DNA of 64,000 nt from Gammaproteobacteria bacterium LSUCC0112 (GCA_004535785.1 SPIB01000001.1:162356-226355), one strand, 5' to 3'. Counted from the stretch's first letter, positions 52,380 to 63,568 are shown. Notes: generated by a model from the letters alone, not told the origin. Made by a program: numbers and translations.

Positions 52380-53254
52380 TCAATCACTCCGGTATTGGCA
52401 TCAAAAAACACGGGCGGACCAACAATCGCCTCTTCGTCGGGCACCACCAACATCACATGTCGCGTCCTGTCCATCTGTGCCAACGGTCGGGCTTTGATCA
52501 GCGCAAAAGGCTGACCCGGATCGTGCACCACACTGGTCACTTCAGCCACCGGATAATCCTTGGGGAAGCGCTGCCCCAAACCCGAGCTGACCAGCAGATC
52601 ACCCACAGCAATATCTGCGGTATCGGGAACAAACTCCAACTCCAGTCCCGGCGCATCCCCTCGGCTGCCGCGCGCGATGGTCCGCTCGCCGTTGCGATTG
52701 ACCTGCACCGGCGTGCCATGCCGGGAATCCGTTATCAACAGAACCCAGCTGGTAAACGGCAGTACTTCCACTACCTGCCCCATCAGACCATGGGCATCCA
52801 ATAAAGCCTGTCCATCAACAACACCATCGTGCGCGCCACGATTGATCAGCACACGGCGGGACCCCGGGTCATTCGACACATTGATAATTTCCGCGGTCAT
52901 GACGCGGCCCTGCACGGCCTGAGACGCTTCCTGCAATTCACGCAGCCGGCTGTTTTCGCTAGCCAGACCGGCCAGTAACTGTAATTCCCGTTGCGCAAAC
53001 AATAACTGTTGGCGAAGCTGCGTATTCTCCTCAATGAGATCACGCTGCGACACAAACACATCATCAATCCAGAAAGAGATACGCGTAGGAATATCAGCCA
53101 GCCAATACACTGGTGTCGTGAGGTAAGCTACCGAGAAGCGCACACGATCCAGATACTCATAGCGATTATCTGCATACATAAGCGACAGGGCCAGTGCCAT
53201 AAAGGCCACCAGCCGGTATTCGAGCGACACCCCTTTGATGAATAAGGTTTTAAT
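52376..53254 (-). CDS. mreC: Rod shape-determining protein MreC, probable ATT start
   Basis: MreC is a bitopic protein with a single N-terminal helix (LVAFMALALSLMYAD), a coiled coil (about residues 70-105) and two periplasmic beta-barrels with SSGLGQRFPKDYPVAEV. The first ordinary start in frame, GTG at 53230, would give SLEYRL directly, cutting away the conserved IKTLFIKG. Upstream codons continue the homology (K-T-L-F-I-K-G-V-S-L matching K-P-I-F-S-R-G-P-S-L of E. coli) up to an ATT at 53254, and GAGG lies seven bases before that ATT. The frame closes with a stop at 53264-53266. I therefore choose ATT as initiator, giving 292 residues. Confidence 0.88.
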   Translation of the reverse strand: MKTLFIKGVSLEYRLVAFMALALSLMYADNRYEYLDRVRFSVAYLTTPVYWLADIPTRISFWIDDVFVSQRDLIEENTQLRQQLLFAQRELQLLAGLASENSRLRELQEASQAVQGRVMTAEIINVSNDPGSRRVLINRGAHDGVVDGQALLDAHGLMGQVVEVLPFTSWVLLITDSRHGTPVQVNRNGERTIARGSRGDAPGLELEFVPDTADIAVGDLLVSSGLGQRFPKDYPVAEVTSVVHDPGQPFALIKARPLAQMDRTRHVMLVVPDEEAIVGPPVFFDANTGVIE

Positions 53255-53278
53255 CTCAGAACCTCAGGCTATCCGGAA

Positions 53279-54334
<1,056 letters not shown>

Positions 54335-54542
54335 TTATCAATCGTAAGCGATCCGACCGGCGGATCACCGCGTCCGCCATGAGATGCAGACAAATAATTC
54401 TTGTGACAGTTCCCCCCGGCAGATCGGCAGCGGGCAAAATAATTGCTGGTGCCTGATCAGCCAGCGTTCGACTGGTCGTTCAGTGACTGACTGTATTTTC
54501 GCTGATGTGGCAGGGAACGAGAGTAAACCTGGAAGGAAACTG

Positions 54543-54573
54543 TTGCCTCTAACCAGCCATAATCCCGTATAAT
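54543..54573 (+). promoter_or_regulatory. Candidate sigma70 promoter of gatCAB
   Basis: A perfect TATAAT lies at 54568-54573 with TTGCCT at 54543-54548, spacer 19 bases (two longer than ideal). A start near 54580 would give a leader of about 130 nt before gatC, which includes both hairpins of this region. Confidence 0.6.
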
Positions 54574-54643
54574 CATGGCTTTCGCAGCTATTGGATACGC
54601 ACTCTAACAACGCTTATCTGTTAGGGCAAGCATCAAAAACAAT

Positions 54644-54680
54644 CCGGCACAGAGGCCAATTTGATCTCTGTCAGGGCCGG
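54644..54680 (+). promoter_or_regulatory. Leader hairpin before gatC
   Basis: CCGGCACAGAG pairs with CTCTGT and GCCGG around an 11-base loop, with a four-base bulge on the 3' side. It ends 28 nt before the gatC ATG, so it could affect translation of the operon. It has no T-run and resembles no riboswitch I know. Confidence 0.4.
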
Positions 54681-54708
54681 CATTATTGCATACTCCGGGA
54701 GCCCTTGA

Positions 54709-54996
54709 ATGGCTTTAGACAAGAACGATGTGGAAAAAATTGCGCACCTTGCCAGGCTGCAGATTAATGACACTGACATTACAGAAGTGACTCAACGCAT
54801 TTCCAACATTCTTGGAATGATTGACCAGATGCAGTCGGTCGATACATCAGCAGTCAGCGCCATGGCGCATCCCTTTGATGCCGGGCAACGTCTGCGGGCA
54901 GATCAGGTCACTGAAACCAATCAGCGCGATTACTACCAGACGATAGCACCTGCCACGCAGGACGGCCTCTATCTGGTACCCCGGGTTATTGAGTAA
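54709..54996 (+). CDS. gatC: Asp/Glu-tRNA amidotransferase subunit C
   Basis: The 95-residue protein has the GatC start ([15 protein letters not shown]) and end (LYLVPRVIE), with the [10 protein letters not shown] middle. It stabilises the GatA-GatB complex. It is the first gene of gatCAB, 54 nt before gatA, with GGGAG before the ATG. Confidence 0.96.
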   Translation: MALDKNDVEKIAHLARLQINDTDITEVTQRISNILGMIDQMQSVDTSAVSAMAHPFDAGQRLRADQVTETNQRDYYQTIAPATQDGLYLVPRVIE

Positions 54997-55050
54997 GTTT
55001 CGAACATACCATCGATCCTGAATCAGGATCAGGCAAGGAACCAAGCGCAT

Positions 55051-56499
55051 ATGTTGAGCAAAACTGTAGCTGAGTTGGCGAGCGCGCTGACTCGGAAAGA
55101 GGTCTCTTCCAGAGAGCTGACACAAGCCTATCTGGACAGGATCCACGAATTGAATCCCGCACTGAATGCTTATGTCACCATCACCGAGGACCAAGCGCTT
55201 GCGCAAGCCGAGACAGCCGACACCCGTCGCGCCCAAGGCAATGCCGGCCCTCTGACCGGCATTCCTATCGCACACAAGGATATTTTCTGTACACGCGGTG
55301 TGTTGACCGCCTGCGGTTCGCGCATGCTGCACAACTTCATATCGCCCTACGATGCCTGTGTTGTTGAGCGCCTTGAACAGGCCGGTGCTGTTATGCTCGG
55401 CAAAACCAATATGGATGAATTTGCCATGGGCTCGTCCAACGAGACCAGCTGGTTTGGTTCGGTACGCAATCCGTGGGACCAGGTGCGGGTACCCGGCGGA
55501 TCCTCAGGCGGCTCTGCGGCAGCCGTGGCAGCCAGCCTGTGTGCGATGGCAACCGGGACGGATACGGGAGGATCAATCCGTCAGCCAGCGTCTTTTTGCG
55601 GTTTGACCGGATTAAAACCGACGTATGGACGCGTCTCACGCTGGGGCATGATTGCCTTTGCGTCCAGCCTTGATCAGGCAGGCCCGTTAACACGCAGCGC
55701 TGAAGATGCCGCCCTGATGATGAACGCCATTGCCGGCACCGACCTGCGCGACTCAACCTGTCTTGAACTGCCGTTTGAAGATTTCACCGCACTATTGAAT
55801 CAACCGTTAAGCGGCTTGCGCATCGGTTTACCGCGTGAGCATTTCACCACCGATTTGAACCCTGCGGTACAAACGATTCTCCAGGAAGCCATTCGCCAAC
55901 TCGAGTCACTGGGCGCCAGCTTCAAAGAAATTTCGTTGCCCAACAACTACCTGTCTGTGCCAGCGTACTACGTGATAGCGCCCGCCGAAGCGTCCGCCAA
56001 CCTGTCCAGGTTTGATGGTGTGCGTTTTGGCTATCGCTGTGCAAACCCGGCCAACCTCGATGACCTGTACAAACGCAGCCGCGGCGAAGGTTTTGGTGAC
56101 GAAGTCAAACGACGCATTATGGTCGGCACTTACGCGCTGTCCGCGGGCTATTACGATGCCTACTATATCAAGGCGCAAAAAATACGCCGTCTGATCAAGC
56201 AGGATTTTGATCTGGCATTTAACGAGGTAGACCTGATCCTTGGTCCGACATCGCCGCACACCGCCTTTAAACTGGGCGAAAAAGTCAGTGACCCGGTCAC
56301 CATGTATCTGGAAGATATTTACACTATCGCTGTCAATCTGGCTGGCCTGCCGGGCATGTCCTTGCCTGCAGGCATGTTAAACGGGTTACCAATTGGCATG
56401 CAGTTGGTCGGCCCATCATTGTCAGAGTCGCGTCTGCTGAATGTCGCGCACCAGTTCCAGTTGAATACGGACTGGCACACACTGCGACCGGAGGTATAA
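55051..56499 (+). CDS. gatA: Asp/Glu-tRNA amidotransferase subunit A
   Basis: The 482-residue amidase has the Ser-cisSer-Lys machinery: Lys in PIAHKDIF, the Gly/Ser block [14 protein letters not shown] and the nucleophile Ser in [15 protein letters not shown]. It frees ammonia from glutamine, which is channelled to GatB. AAGGA lies before the ATG. It is three nt upstream of gatB. Confidence 0.97.
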   Translation: MLSKTVAELASALTRKEVSSRELTQAYLDRIHELNPALNAYVTITEDQALAQAETADTRRAQGNAGPLTGIPIAHKDIFCTRGVLTACGSRMLHNFISPYDACVVERLEQAGAVMLGKTNMDEFAMGSSNETSWFGSVRNPWDQVRVPGGSSGGSAAAVAASLCAMATGTDTGGSIRQPASFCGLTGLKPTYGRVSRWGMIAFASSLDQAGPLTRSAEDAALMMNAIAGTDLRDSTCLELPFEDFTALLNQPLSGLRIGLPREHFTTDLNPAVQTILQEAIRQLESLGASFKEISLPNNYLSVPAYYVIAPAEASANLSRFDGVRFGYRCANPANLDDLYKRSRGEGFGDEVKRRIMVGTYALSAGYYDAYYIKAQKIRRLIKQDFDLAFNEVDLILGPTSPHTAFKLGEKVSDPVTMYLEDIYTIAVNLAGLPGMSLPAGMLNGLPIGMQLVGPSLSESRLLNVAHQFQLNTDWHTLRPEV

Positions 56500-56502
56500 G
56501 GA

Positions 56503-57939
56503 ATGAGCTGGGAAACTGTGATAGGACTGGAAGTACACGTCCAGCTGGCGACCAAAAGCAAACTGTTCTCGGGCAGCGCTACCGAGTTTGGTGCAGGACC
56601 CAATACACAAGCGAGCATCTACGACCTGGCCTTGCCGGGCACTCTGCCGGTGATGAACGAAGAAGTCTTGCGTATGGCCGTCAGCTTTGGTCTCGCCGTT
56701 GATGCAGAGATTGGCAAACGCTCGGTCTTCGACCGCAAAAATTATTTTTACCCGGATCTGCCCAAGGGTTATCAGATCACGCAACTGGAATTCCCGACGG
56801 TGGGGCGTGGCTCTCTGAAGATTCAACTGGAAGATGGTAGCGAAAAAACTATCGGCATTACGCGGGCACACATAGAAGAAGATGCTGGCAAATCCCTACA
56901 TGAAGATTTTCAGGGCATGTCAGGTATCGACCTCAACCGCGCGGGCACTCCGTTGTTGGAAATTGTCTCCGACCCGGATTTGCGCAATGCCAAAGAGGCC
57001 GTGGCTTATCTGAAAAAATTGCACTCCATCATTTTGTATCTCGGCATTTCGGATGGCAACATGTCGCAGGGCTCCATGCGCTGTGACGCCAACGTTTCTG
57101 TACGGAAAAAAGGTGCGACAGAATTTGGTACCCGCACAGAAATTAAAAACGTCAACTCTTTCCGTTTTGTTGAGAAAGCTATTAACTATGAAGTACAGCG
57201 CCAGATCGAACTGATTGAAGACGGCGGTCGTGTTGTGCAGGAAACCCGCCTGTATGACTCAGACAAAGACGAAACCCGTTCCATGCGCAGCAAGGAAGTC
57301 GCCAATGACTACCGCTACTTCCCTGAGCCGGATCTTCTCCCCGTCATTATCGACGACGAATACATCGCTGCGGTCCGTGCAACGCTCCCCGAACTGCCCG
57401 CAGCTCGCTGCGCGCGCTTTGTATCCGAATACGCGTTGAGTGCTTATGACGCTGACGTTCTGACCAGCGACCGAGCCATGGCTGACTATTTTGAAGCAGT
57501 GGTCACGATGTGCGGCGATGCCAAACTTTCTGCCAACTGGGTCACGGTAGACCTGCTGGGTCTGCTGAATAAAAGTGATCTATTGATCAGCGAGTCGCCG
57601 ATCAAACCAGATCAACTCGGCACTATGATCGCCCGCATTAAAGACAATACGATTTCCGGCAAACTTGCCAAGACCGTGTTTGAGGCGCTCGCCGACGGTG
57701 AAACCGATGTCGACCAGATCATCGAGTCACGCGGGCTGAAACAGGTTACCGACTCTGGTGCCATCGAGAAACTGGTTGATGACGTGATCGCCGCCAACCC
57801 GGATCAGGTTGCACAATATCGTGCGGGTAAAGATGCCGTGTTTGGATTTTTTGTTGGCCAGGCCATGAAAATCTCCAAAGGCAAAGCCAACCCGGCGCAG
57901 CTTAATGAGCTGCTGCGAAACAAGTTGAAGGCAGATTAG
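56503..57939 (+). CDS. gatB: Asp/Glu-tRNA amidotransferase subunit B
   Basis: The 478-residue protein has the GatB kinase/amidotransferase blocks [28 protein letters not shown] and [12 protein letters not shown], and a C-terminal YqeY-like tRNA-binding part ending [15 protein letters not shown]. With GatA it turns Glu-tRNA(Gln) or Asp-tRNA(Asn) into the amidated form, so the organism probably uses an indirect route for at least one of these. A PA4642-family gene follows five nt later. Confidence 0.97.
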   Translation: MSWETVIGLEVHVQLATKSKLFSGSATEFGAGPNTQASIYDLALPGTLPVMNEEVLRMAVSFGLAVDAEIGKRSVFDRKNYFYPDLPKGYQITQLEFPTVGRGSLKIQLEDGSEKTIGITRAHIEEDAGKSLHEDFQGMSGIDLNRAGTPLLEIVSDPDLRNAKEAVAYLKKLHSIILYLGISDGNMSQGSMRCDANVSVRKKGATEFGTRTEIKNVNSFRFVEKAINYEVQRQIELIEDGGRVVQETRLYDSDKDETRSMRSKEVANDYRYFPEPDLLPVIIDDEYIAAVRATLPELPAARCARFVSEYALSAYDADVLTSDRAMADYFEAVVTMCGDAKLSANWVTVDLLGLLNKSDLLISESPIKPDQLGTMIARIKDNTISGKLAKTVFEALADGETDVDQIIESRGLKQVTDSGAIEKLVDDVIAANPDQVAQYRAGKDAVFGFFVGQAMKISKGKANPAQLNELLRNKLKAD

Positions 57940-57944
57940 TCACC

Positions 57945-58271
57945 ATGATTGAAGATAAAAAAGTTGGCAAAGAGCGCACCCAACCTGCAGTGCGCAACGA
58001 AGAGTGGAGCGATGAGCGCATCAAGGCGTTTTTGACGCTGCTGCCGCCGGAGAGTGTGCCGGCGGACTATCATCTGTTGCAAAAAGCCTATCGGGGGATG
58101 TTGCCGGAGCAGTTTGAGCGGTTTGTCGCATTTTTTGTGGAAGCCGGGCATGACATCAATGTGCGGCTCAACAATGGCAGTACGTTTCTGGATCATGTGA
58201 ATCAGCATCGCAGTTCCGGTGCTTATCAGGATATTCTCAGGCAAGCGGGGGCGCTGTCAGGTCATAACTGA
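57945..58271 (+). CDS. PA4642-family small protein
   Basis: The 108-residue acidic-basic protein has the family blocks WSDERIKAFL, YHLLQKAYRGM and FERFVAFFVEAGHDIN. It is a cytoplasmic protein of unknown role found in Pseudomonas and relatives. The ATG lies five nt after the gatB stop, so it is likely part of the gat transcript. Confidence 0.8.
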   Translation: MIEDKKVGKERTQPAVRNEEWSDERIKAFLTLLPPESVPADYHLLQKAYRGMLPEQFERFVAFFVEAGHDINVRLNNGSTFLDHVNQHRSSGAYQDILRQAGALSGHN

Positions 58272-58456
58272 GCAGTTTTTGCAGACCACTTTGCAAAACC
58301 TGCCACTGCAACACATTGCATAAAATGCACCGCAATGTTTATCAGCACATCAACGCTCGGCTCGACGCCTCTGGAATACTGGATTACTCTAATCCTGATG
58401 ATTGCGCGTGATGCGCGAGTCAGCCGATAGGCATCAGTGTTCTTCTGAGGTGCTCC

Positions 58457-60664
58457 ATGTTTAAACGACCAACGCTTGTGATTTTGGCCCTGCTGTTTCT
58501 AACCATCGGAGTACCGTGGAAAGCGGTGTATGCACAGGCTGCAACGGCGACTGGCGCCGGCCCGGTCTTTACCGAAGAATTTTTGCTGCACGATGAACGC
58601 AATCGTCGCTTTCTGGTCCACGACTACTCAGGTGATCAACCTGCGCCCGTAGTGTTGATCCTGCATGGCGGCGGAGGACATGCTGAAAACGCGGCCAATA
58701 TGGCGCAGTTCGGCAGTATTGGTGAACGTGAAGGATTGATACTGGTCTATCCGGATGGAACTGGCGGTTCGCCGGGTGGTCGCTTGCTGACCTGGAACGC
58801 AGGCGATTGTTGTGCCTACGCCATGCTTAACAATATTGATGATGTGGGTTTTATCGAAGGCGTGATTGATACTCTGGTAGCCTCAGGGCGCGCTGATCCG
58901 GCACGTATCTATGTCACGGGCATGTCCAATGGCGCGATGATGGCCCACCGACTGGCGCGCGAACTGGGATCAAAAATCGCGGCGATTGCACCTGTTGTGG
59001 GTACTGTATTCGGGAATGAGGCGCCTGCTAAGGTGCCAGTGCCGGCGTTTATTGTGGTGGGTGTTGACGACACGGTGGTGCCCGGTGCAGGCGGGGTGAT
59101 TGGTAGCCAGACGGACCGACTGATCGCCAATCTGCCTCGTCCACCGGCCGCACGCGCCGCCGCGCCGGCGATTGCGCAAGCGCAATACTGGGCTGACGCC
59201 AATGACTGCATCGAACCTGAGTCTGTGACAACACGGAACGATGGCACCCGGATTCAACATTGGGGCAATTGTGCGTCGGGTGCTGACGTCATGTTTGCGG
59301 TTGTTGCAGCCAACGGTCATGCCTGGCCAGGCGGTCAGGCTGGCCGCGATGTCGCCGACCAACCTACCCGGGAATACAATGCCAGTGCCGAGATGTGGGC
59401 GTTTTTCAAACGCCATACAAAACCAGCTGAACCTACCTTGGAAGCTGCGTTTTATTATGCTTTTCCTCTGTATGAAATTGCTCGCACAGGACAGAACCGG
59501 GAACGCACAGCAGGGCTGAATAAATTGCAATATGTGGCGCGCCTGCTCGATCACACCAGCCGACAGATTACTGCCCCAAACAATGACACCGTGTATGCGT
59601 CGGCGCAGCTTGAGCTTTCCGGCGGGCCGGTAGAGGTGATTGCCCCCTACGAGTCCGAACGCTACTACTCAATTGCATTTATGGATGCCTTCACTGACAA
59701 CTTTGCTTATATTGGCAGCCGTGCAACCAGTGGCAATGGCGGGCGTTTCTGGGTGGTCGGCCCACAATGGGAGGGCAGCGCGCCAGAAGGGGTTCAGGTT
59801 ATCCGCTCATCCACCAATGATGTCTGGATGCTGGGACGTACCGTGGTATACGGGCCTGAAGATTTACGCGCCGCTAACGCCTTCCAGCAACAGATCACTG
59901 TGCGCCCGCTCTCTTCTGCCGCACCGGCAAACCCCTTTACAGTAACCGCGAGCGATGTACTCGATCCAGCAAATTTTCTGGCTGTTGTTAATGACATGCT
60001 GGCACGTTCACCTGGCGGCGAGGGCCATACAGCAAGAGCGGAAGCATTTGCGTCGTTTGGCATCGGGGCAGGTATCACACCAACAGCACAACAACTTGAA
60101 GTTTGGCGCGATTTCATCCCTGTTGGCATAGAGAAGTTACGGGAGAAATTCCTGATCCGAGACCATGTTGTCAACGGCTGGGGCTATCAGGAAGAAGGCA
60201 TCGGCAACTTTGGTGACAACGATTTACTGCGCGCTTCGGTCGCACTGGGAGGACTGGCGGCACTGACTGAGGACGAGGCTATGTATTTTCAGGCCACAAC
60301 TACCGCGTCAGGCGAACTGTTGACCGGTGAACAAACCTATCGTTGGCGCATCCCGCCTGGTGGTATACCTGCAGATGCCTTCTGGTCGTTGACCATGTAT
60401 CAGGTAGAGGAAGACGGTCGTTTTTTTCTGGTGGAAAACCTCATCAACCGATACTCCATCGGCGATCGCACACTGGGTTTAATCACTAATGCTGATGGCA
60501 GTGTCGACATCCTGATCCAACATGAACGCCCACAAGACGAAATGGCCGCAAACTGGTTGCCTGCGCCAGCCGGAAAGATGCGACTCGCATTACGCGCCTA
60601 TTTACCGAGACAGGAATTACGTGACCGCAGCTGGGAAGTACCGCCGCTGGAATTGCAGGAGTAA
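58457..60664 (+). CDS. Secreted LpqC-like esterase fused to DUF1254-DUF1214
   Basis: The 735-residue protein starts at an ATG behind GAGGTG and has a signal peptide (LVILALLFLTIGVPWKAVYAQ, partial). Residues about 35-325 form an alpha/beta-hydrolase of the PHB-depolymerase/LpqC type: LILHGGGGHAENAANM, GDCCAYAMLNNIDDVGF, nucleophile GMSNGAMM, Asp in VDDTVVPG and His in NGHAWPGG. From about 330 a DUF1254 domain follows (PNNDTVYASAQLELSGGP; YSIAFMDAFTDNFAYIG), and a DUF1214 domain lies near 625-715 (FWSLTMYQVEEDGRF; INRYSIGDRT). DUF1254/1214 proteins are normally separate. Together they suggest a periplasmic or outer-surface ester-degrading enzyme with a second binding module; substrate unknown. 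Confidence 0.88.
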   Translation: MFKRPTLVILALLFLTIGVPWKAVYAQAATATGAGPVFTEEFLLHDERNRRFLVHDYSGDQPAPVVLILHGGGGHAENAANMAQFGSIGEREGLILVYPDGTGGSPGGRLLTWNAGDCCAYAMLNNIDDVGFIEGVIDTLVASGRADPARIYVTGMSNGAMMAHRLARELGSKIAAIAPVVGTVFGNEAPAKVPVPAFIVVGVDDTVVPGAGGVIGSQTDRLIANLPRPPAARAAAPAIAQAQYWADANDCIEPESVTTRNDGTRIQHWGNCASGADVMFAVVAANGHAWPGGQAGRDVADQPTREYNASAEMWAFFKRHTKPAEPTLEAAFYYAFPLYEIARTGQNRERTAGLNKLQYVARLLDHTSRQITAPNNDTVYASAQLELSGGPVEVIAPYESERYYSIAFMDAFTDNFAYIGSRATSGNGGRFWVVGPQWEGSAPEGVQVIRSSTNDVWMLGRTVVYGPEDLRAANAFQQQITVRPLSSAAPANPFTVTASDVLDPANFLAVVNDMLARSPGGEGHTARAEAFASFGIGAGITPTAQQLEVWRDFIPVGIEKLREKFLIRDHVVNGWGYQEEGIGNFGDNDLLRASVALGGLAALTEDEAMYFQATTTASGELLTGEQTYRWRIPPGGIPADAFWSLTMYQVEEDGRFFLVENLINRYSIGDRTLGLITNADGSVDILIQHERPQDEMAANWLPAPAGKMRLALRAYLPRQELRDRSWEVPPLELQE

Positions 60665-60727
60665 GTCAGTAGCGTTTTTGACCGTCGATGACCTGGCTGC
60701 CTTGGAGCAGATGCGTGATAAACGAAT

Positions 60728-61492
60728 ATGCCGCAGATCGCCCTGTGGTGCAGGGCGATTGAAGTGAATACAACAAGCAGAACAGACGTCACTAGATTCC
60801 AGGTTGCGATAGATCCAAAACAATTGATTACATTGCTCTGCGTGATTGCAGGGGTTTTGTTGCTGAATCATATTGGCCTGACGGTTTATCACTATACAAT
60901 CTCGGACCTGCCCTGGTTGGTAAGGCAATTGTTCGATGTGGATGAAGAGAACAATATCCCTACCTGGTACTCGTCCATTGCTTTGTTAATCGCTTCAGGC
61001 TTCATACTCCTGTTGGGTTATCAAAAGAAAGCAGAAAATGACAAGTGGGCACGTTATTGGGTGTTTCTTGGTTACAGCTTCTTACTGCTGTCACTGGATG
61101 AAATGGCTGGCCTGCACGAAAGCTTGAACAGCGTCACAGATTCATCATGGGCGGTTTACGCCATTGTTCCTGTACTGCTGCTGGCAGTTGCTTTTCTGCG
61201 CTTTCTGTTTGCATTGCCAACACCCACCGCGGTATTGATCATGTTCTCAGGCGCGTTAATTGTTGGCGGTGCAATAGGGGTTGAGCTGTACACAGAACCC
61301 TACCTCTACAATGATGAACTCAACACACTTGCCTATAATCTGTGGACGCCAGTTGAAGAGGGCCTGGAAATGTACGGCGTGATTATGTACTTACATGCCT
61401 TGCTGCATTACATGGCTGCCGGCGGCCACATAACCGACAGTGCATCTACCGATAGCAAAATCGAAGTTACCATGGATGTAGGGAAGCGCTGA
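60728..61492 (+). CDS. Polytopic membrane protein with conserved-looking SLDE-LHE and HxxxH residues
   Basis: The product, at most 254 residues, has six predicted helices. The start is uncertain: ATG at 60728 has no clear ribosome-binding site, and GTG at 60764 would remove 12 residues. Charged and His residues stand at helix edges: SLDEMAGLHES at the end of helix 3, VEEGLEMYG before helix 6 and LHALLHY in helix 6. These may bind a metal, as in ceramidase-like (CREST) hydrolases, but no family is securely recognised. The gene ends 49 bp before the family-A repeat. Confidence 0.75.
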   Translation: MPQIALWCRAIEVNTTSRTDVTRFQVAIDPKQLITLLCVIAGVLLLNHIGLTVYHYTISDLPWLVRQLFDVDEENNIPTWYSSIALLIASGFILLLGYQKKAENDKWARYWVFLGYSFLLLSLDEMAGLHESLNSVTDSSWAVYAIVPVLLLAVAFLRFLFALPTPTAVLIMFSGALIVGGAIGVELYTEPYLYNDELNTLAYNLWTPVEEGLEMYGVIMYLHALLHYMAAGGHITDSASTDSKIEVTMDVGKR

Positions 61493-61795
61493 GATAGTAA
61501 TTTGCACTTCTCCACACCACCAGAATAAATTTCAGCGTGAGCGACGGGAGCGGGTGGCCGTGCCGGACCCATCAGGCCGCGTCTATCCTCTGGGTGACCG
61601 ACCGAATAAACGCGAGCACTGTTCGACTTCGCAAGGCGCGAAGCGCCTGAGGATGAGTTGGGCAGCGTCGGTCGGTCATTCAGACGATGCGGCAGGTCCG
61701 GCACGGCCACCCGCTCCCGTCGCGACCACACTATCAATCTACCTCAATCCTGGTCCCCGCCTTTTCTATCTTTTCAGCCATTCAGCAAACAAAGC
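61493..61795. other. Intergenic region between convergent genes, mostly a repeat element
   Basis: The 303-bp gap between the membrane protein gene and rhlB holds the family-A palindrome (61541-61723) and nothing else that I can identify. Confidence 0.8.
61541..61723. repeat. Family-A palindromic intergenic element, copy 2
   Basis: Perfect 29-bp inverted arms lie at 61541-61569 and 61695-61723 (outer end GCGACGGGAGCGGGTGGCC). Inside, TGACCGACC pairs with GGTCGGTCA (61595-61603 with 61669-61677) and a small hairpin CTTCGC/GCGAAG lies at 61627-61642. A further pair, ATCCTCTGG (61585-61593) with CCTGAGGAT (61646-61654, one mismatch), would cross the second pairing as a pseudoknot. CCCATCAGGCCGCG, TATCCT and CGCGAGCA are shared with copy 1 in the same order. 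It sits between two convergent gene ends. Confidence 0.88.
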
Positions 61796-63523
61796 CTACC
61801 GACGCGGCCGAGGTTTGCCCCCACCACTGCGCCCCTGCCCTGGACGCGACGACCCACCACTGCGCGAAGGCTTCGACTCATCCTTGAAGTGCGTCGGCCG
61901 ACTGAACGGCGGTGGATCCACCAACAACGACGCATCCGGATACACACAAGGTAACTTCTGCCCCAACGTCTTCTCAATGTCAGGCAACAAAAACGAATCT
62001 TCTTCACATGCAAAACTGATTGATGTACCCACTGAGCCAGCGCGCCCCGTTCGACCTATGCGATGCACATAATCCTCAGGCTCTTCCGGCAGACTGTAAT
62101 TAATGACATGTGTCACATCATCAATGTGCAACCCCCGTCCCGCCACATCCGTGGCCACCAGCACCTTGATAGTGCCATCACGGAATTCCTCCAGCGTGCG
62201 CACGCGCTTGTTCTGGGCAATTTCACCCGACAACAAGCCACAGCTGACGCCATGCCGATACAGATTGTCCGCCAGTTTACGCACCTGATCGCGCCGATTA
62301 TTGAATACGATCACGCGATCCGCGCCCTCAGCTGCAATGAGGTTATACAGCAGTTTGTACTTGTCATCCGTGGTCACCAGATACACCAACTGCTCAACAT
62401 TGTCTGTTGCCACCCGCTCCGGTTGAATCTCGATCATGATCGGATCCATCGCCCAACGTGAGGTCAGTTCAATAATTTCCGGCGTAAACGTTGCGCTGAA
62501 CAGCAAGGTCTGACGACAATCCTTGTGCGGCGTACGTGACACAATGGTGCGCACCTGCGGGATAAATCCCATGTCCAGCATGCGGTCTGCCTCATCAATC
62601 ACCAACAACTCCACCAAGCCCAGGTACAGGTGATCCTGCTGCAGGAAATCAATCAGACGACCGGGTGTTGCAACCACAATATCAACAGGACGTTTGTCCA
62701 CCTGTCGCAATTGTTTTTGATAATCTTCGCCGCCCACCAGCGTCACCACATGTAAATCGGTGTGCTTGGTCAGGTTGGCCGCATCGCTGGCAATCTGCAT
62801 CACCAGTTCGCGTGTCGGCGCCAACACAATCGCGCGTGGTTCACCGATGTAACGGGTGTCCTGCATCGGATTTTTCAACAAGTCATTAATGATGGTTATC
62901 AGGAATGCCGCGGTTTTGCCAGTACCGGTCTGGGCTTTGCCAGTGACGTCGTATCCGCGCAATGTATAGCGCAAGCTCTGCGCCTGAATAGGCGTGCAGA
63001 ACTCATAACCCAGGTCGGCGATGGCCTTTTCAAGCGCTGGCTCAAGATTAAAGGTGCTGAATTGAACTTTGGTCGGCGCGACCGCCAAGGCAACGAGTGG
63101 TGGCACGTCAGAAGGCACGTCAGACTTTAACGCAGACGCCAACTCAGCGACAGGCTCGTCAGCGGGGACTTCCTGTTCTTCCGCTGTTTCCGCTGTTTCC
63201 GCTGCGTCAGGAATTGAGTCCGCAACCGTGTCTGTGGTCAGGTCGCTTACTGATGCTGATGGACTGTCTGGCACTCTCTCAATAACTGCTTCAGGCACTG
63301 TTTCAGCAGCGCTGTCGGGCTCTGTCGGCATCGGTTCTGACACTGGATCAGCATCCAGATTGAGTTCTGGCAACTGTTGTGAATCTGTTACAACACTCAC
63401 AGCATCTATAAGCGTTGCATCTGCGGGCTGTTCCACAGACTCCTTTGGCGGATTTGTCTCGGGAGGGGTGACCGGGTGGAGTTCTAGCGCTGCCTGCTGA
63501 TCATTTTCGTCCGTTTTATGCAT
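61796..63523 (-). CDS. rhlB: DEAD-box RNA helicase RhlB with long acidic N-terminal extension
   Basis: The 575-residue helicase has a core from about residue 165 with the Q-motif [10 protein letters not shown], Walker [33 protein letters not shown] and [18 protein letters not shown]; the tail after it ([19 protein letters not shown], quoted in part) is RhlB-like, and the last 40 residues are basic and Gly/Arg/Ser-rich, as in RNA-binding tails. RhlB unwinds RNA for RNase E. The first ~165 residues are an acidic low-complexity stretch with small repeats (AETAETAE), not found in E. coli RhlB. It probably mediates contacts or condensate formation. Confidence 0.93.
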   Translation of the reverse strand: MHKTDENDQQAALELHPVTPPETNPPKESVEQPADATLIDAVSVVTDSQQLPELNLDADPVSEPMPTEPDSAAETVPEAVIERVPDSPSASVSDLTTDTVADSIPDAAETAETAEEQEVPADEPVAELASALKSDVPSDVPPLVALAVAPTKVQFSTFNLEPALEKAIADLGYEFCTPIQAQSLRYTLRGYDVTGKAQTGTGKTAAFLITIINDLLKNPMQDTRYIGEPRAIVLAPTRELVMQIASDAANLTKHTDLHVVTLVGGEDYQKQLRQVDKRPVDIVVATPGRLIDFLQQDHLYLGLVELLVIDEADRMLDMGFIPQVRTIVSRTPHKDCRQTLLFSATFTPEIIELTSRWAMDPIMIEIQPERVATDNVEQLVYLVTTDDKYKLLYNLIAAEGADRVIVFNNRRDQVRKLADNLYRHGVSCGLLSGEIAQNKRVRTLEEFRDGTIKVLVATDVAGRGLHIDDVTHVINYSLPEEPEDYVHRIGRTGRAGSVGTSISFACEEDSFLLPDIEKTLGQKLPCVYPDASLLVDPPPFSRPTHFKDESKPSRSGGSSRPGQGRSGGGKPRPRR

Positions 63524-63568
63524 CTAGCGTTGCCTTTTTACTGAATCGACTGAAGAGTAGCGCCCGCA

